Of a stretch of DNA of 64,000 bases, positions 63,202 to 64,000 are shown piece by piece. Made by a program: the position numbers and the translations under genes. This DNA is from Oscillospiraceae bacterium (GTDB taxonomy: Bacteria; Bacillota; Clostridia; Oscillospirales; Oscillospiraceae). A model generated the notes under the pieces. That model was not told the DNA's origin, made no database searches, and saw only the letters and a list, made by a program, of their open reading frames with translations. The stretch covers positions 1-64,000 of the forward strand of contig DAOUQJ010000012.1 of NCBI GenBank assembly GCA_030625685.1. The letters run 5' to 3'. Within the stretch, counting starts at the first letter, position 1, and every line of letters starts with the position of its first letter.

Positions 63202-64000
63202 CTTTTTCCTCCTTACCTCTGACCAAATCAAGATTTGATTGGAACGTAACATAATGAGGAAGTTTTAAATGAGAAATAAATCCATTCATCTCCAAGCTAC
63301 TACCATGTGTTAACACAAATTCATCGTCAAGCAAATCACCTTCTTTTGCCTCGTTAAGTGTTGAATCAACAATTGACATTGAAATTGCTTTGGTTTCATT
63401 TCTGCCAAACACACATCCGTATCCACCTGAAAAAACTATCTTATCAAACTCACCAGATGTTTCTTCGTGAGACGGACAAAACGCATCCACTTCCGTTACA
63501 TATATTTCTCCGATACAAATTGTTTCACCTTCCATGAGAGGATGTTCAATTTCAACAGATACCATTCCCGCTCTCAATTCACCAACAGTTGCGTGAACTG
63601 ATCCGTATCCACGCAAATGGGAATACGCGATGCCTCCTAAAAATCCAGTATCACTTCTTGTGAGCGTTTGTAATCTTGCGCTTCTATCTGCTGGAAAAGT
63701 CAATAGGTTGCTGGTAACATCAAACGGTTCTGTATTATCGTCTTCAACCTCCGGGAATAACCCTTCTTTTTGAAGTAACTCTCTTACTCTTTGACAATAT
63801 ATATCATCTGCCACAACAAAGTCTTCAACAGTATCCTCAGACTTTTTCAGTGATTCTTCAAGCAAACCAAAGTCTAATAATCTGTGCGAATAATCGAATG
63901 TTGGTCCAAGAATTTGGCCACCAGGTATATCTTTAAATGAAGCAGATATTCTCCTAAAAATCCGCATATTTTCTGTTCTAACAGGCAACGAATAGTACTC
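63194..64000 (-). CDS. phnI: C-P lyase core subunit PhnI, N-terminus outside the window
   Basis: The frame is open to the last base (EYYSLPVRTENM precedes the track's internal start), so about 269 residues of a protein of about 355 are visible. PhnI is the nucleosidase-like subunit that joins phosphonate to ATP in the PhnGHI complex. Recognisable parts are LGPTFDYSHRLLDFGLLEE, SDTGFLGGIAYSHLRGYGS and LKLPHYVTFQSNLDLVR. It overlaps phnJ by 8 bases. phnG and phnH are expected beyond the window edge. Confidence 0.95.
   Translation of the reverse strand, partial: EYYSLPVRTENMRIFRRISASFKDIPGGQILGPTFDYSHRLLDFGLLEESLKKSEDTVEDFVVADDIYCQRVRELLQKEGLFPEVEDDNTEPFDVTSNLLTFPADRSARLQTLTRSDTGFLGGIAYSHLRGYGSVHATVGELRAGMVSVEIEHPLMEGETICIGEIYVTEVDAFCPSHEETSGEFDKIVFSGGYGCVFGRNETKAISMSIVDSTLNEAKEGDLLDDEFVLTHGSSLEMNGFISHLKLPHYVTFQSNLDLVRGKEEKDD

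Noticed and set aside
1-64000. tRNA, rRNA, T-box or common riboswitch signatures
   Set aside because: No conserved tRNA arms, T-box sequence or familiar riboswitch core was recognised by eye; a covariance search would be needed to exclude them.

Overview
The window reads as chromosomal DNA of a low-GC, Gram-positive anaerobe of the Bacillota, most likely a clostridial lineage. The signs are a FabK-type (not FabI) type II fatty-acid operon, strong AGGAGG ribosome sites, lipoproteins and signal peptides of Gram-positive type, a flavodiiron protein, pyruvate phosphate dikinase and a CoA-disulfide-reductase-like NADH oxidase. I cannot name the species. No rRNA, tRNA, CRISPR array, insertion sequence or prophage gene was seen.

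Layout. 1-3.3 kb: end of an AEC-type permease, an M24 aminopeptidase and a K+ channel (+ strand). 3.3-6.5 kb: a two-component system next to a secreted protein with seven ELGxTxEE repeats. That gene's promoter carries four 11-bp direct repeats, so the three genes look like one envelope-sensing circuit. 6.5-10 kb: HAD phosphatase, SorC-type regulator, NADH oxidase/rhodanese fusion, and a perfect 50-bp palindrome. 10.2-19.9 kb: one tightly packed minus-strand operon acpP-fabK-fabD-fabG-fabF-accB-fabZ-accC-accD-accA, ending in an AMP-forming acyl-CoA synthetase and driven by a TTGACA-17-TATAAT promoter. 20.1-23 kb: a second FabK/nitronate-monooxygenase-like flavoprotein, then divergent pdxST (PLP synthase).

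23-31.7 kb: a PAS/GAF/GGDEF/HD-GYP protein, a MarR regulator with a heterodimeric ABC exporter, and a flavodiiron protein. 32-43.2 kb: an acidic lipoprotein, bioB under a BirA-like operator, a TlpA-like thioredoxin, an MFS transporter, a DUF4153 membrane protein, a degenerate receiver/GGDEF-like protein and ppdK. 43.2-44.5 kb holds no convincing gene. 44.5-54.7 kb is accessory in character and more AT-rich by eye: GNAT, LysR, a two-gene split permease with an ArsR repressor and two near-identical operators, a 2H phosphoesterase, a second PAS/GGDEF/HD-GYP protein, a stand-alone HD-GYP protein, a DUF1456 protein and a NagD-like HAD phosphatase.

54.9-64 kb is a phosphonate-utilisation operon on the minus strand: phnI (cut by the window edge), phnJ, phnK, phnM, phnL, a PHP-domain phosphoesterase in the place of PhnP, then a 2-aminoethylphosphonate-type ABC importer (lipoprotein, ATPase, fused permease). 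phnG and phnH should lie just beyond the window.

Many ORF-track starts are upstream alternative codons whose first residues actually encode the ribosome-binding site. I moved those starts to the codon that follows the Shine-Dalgarno sequence and said so in each entry.
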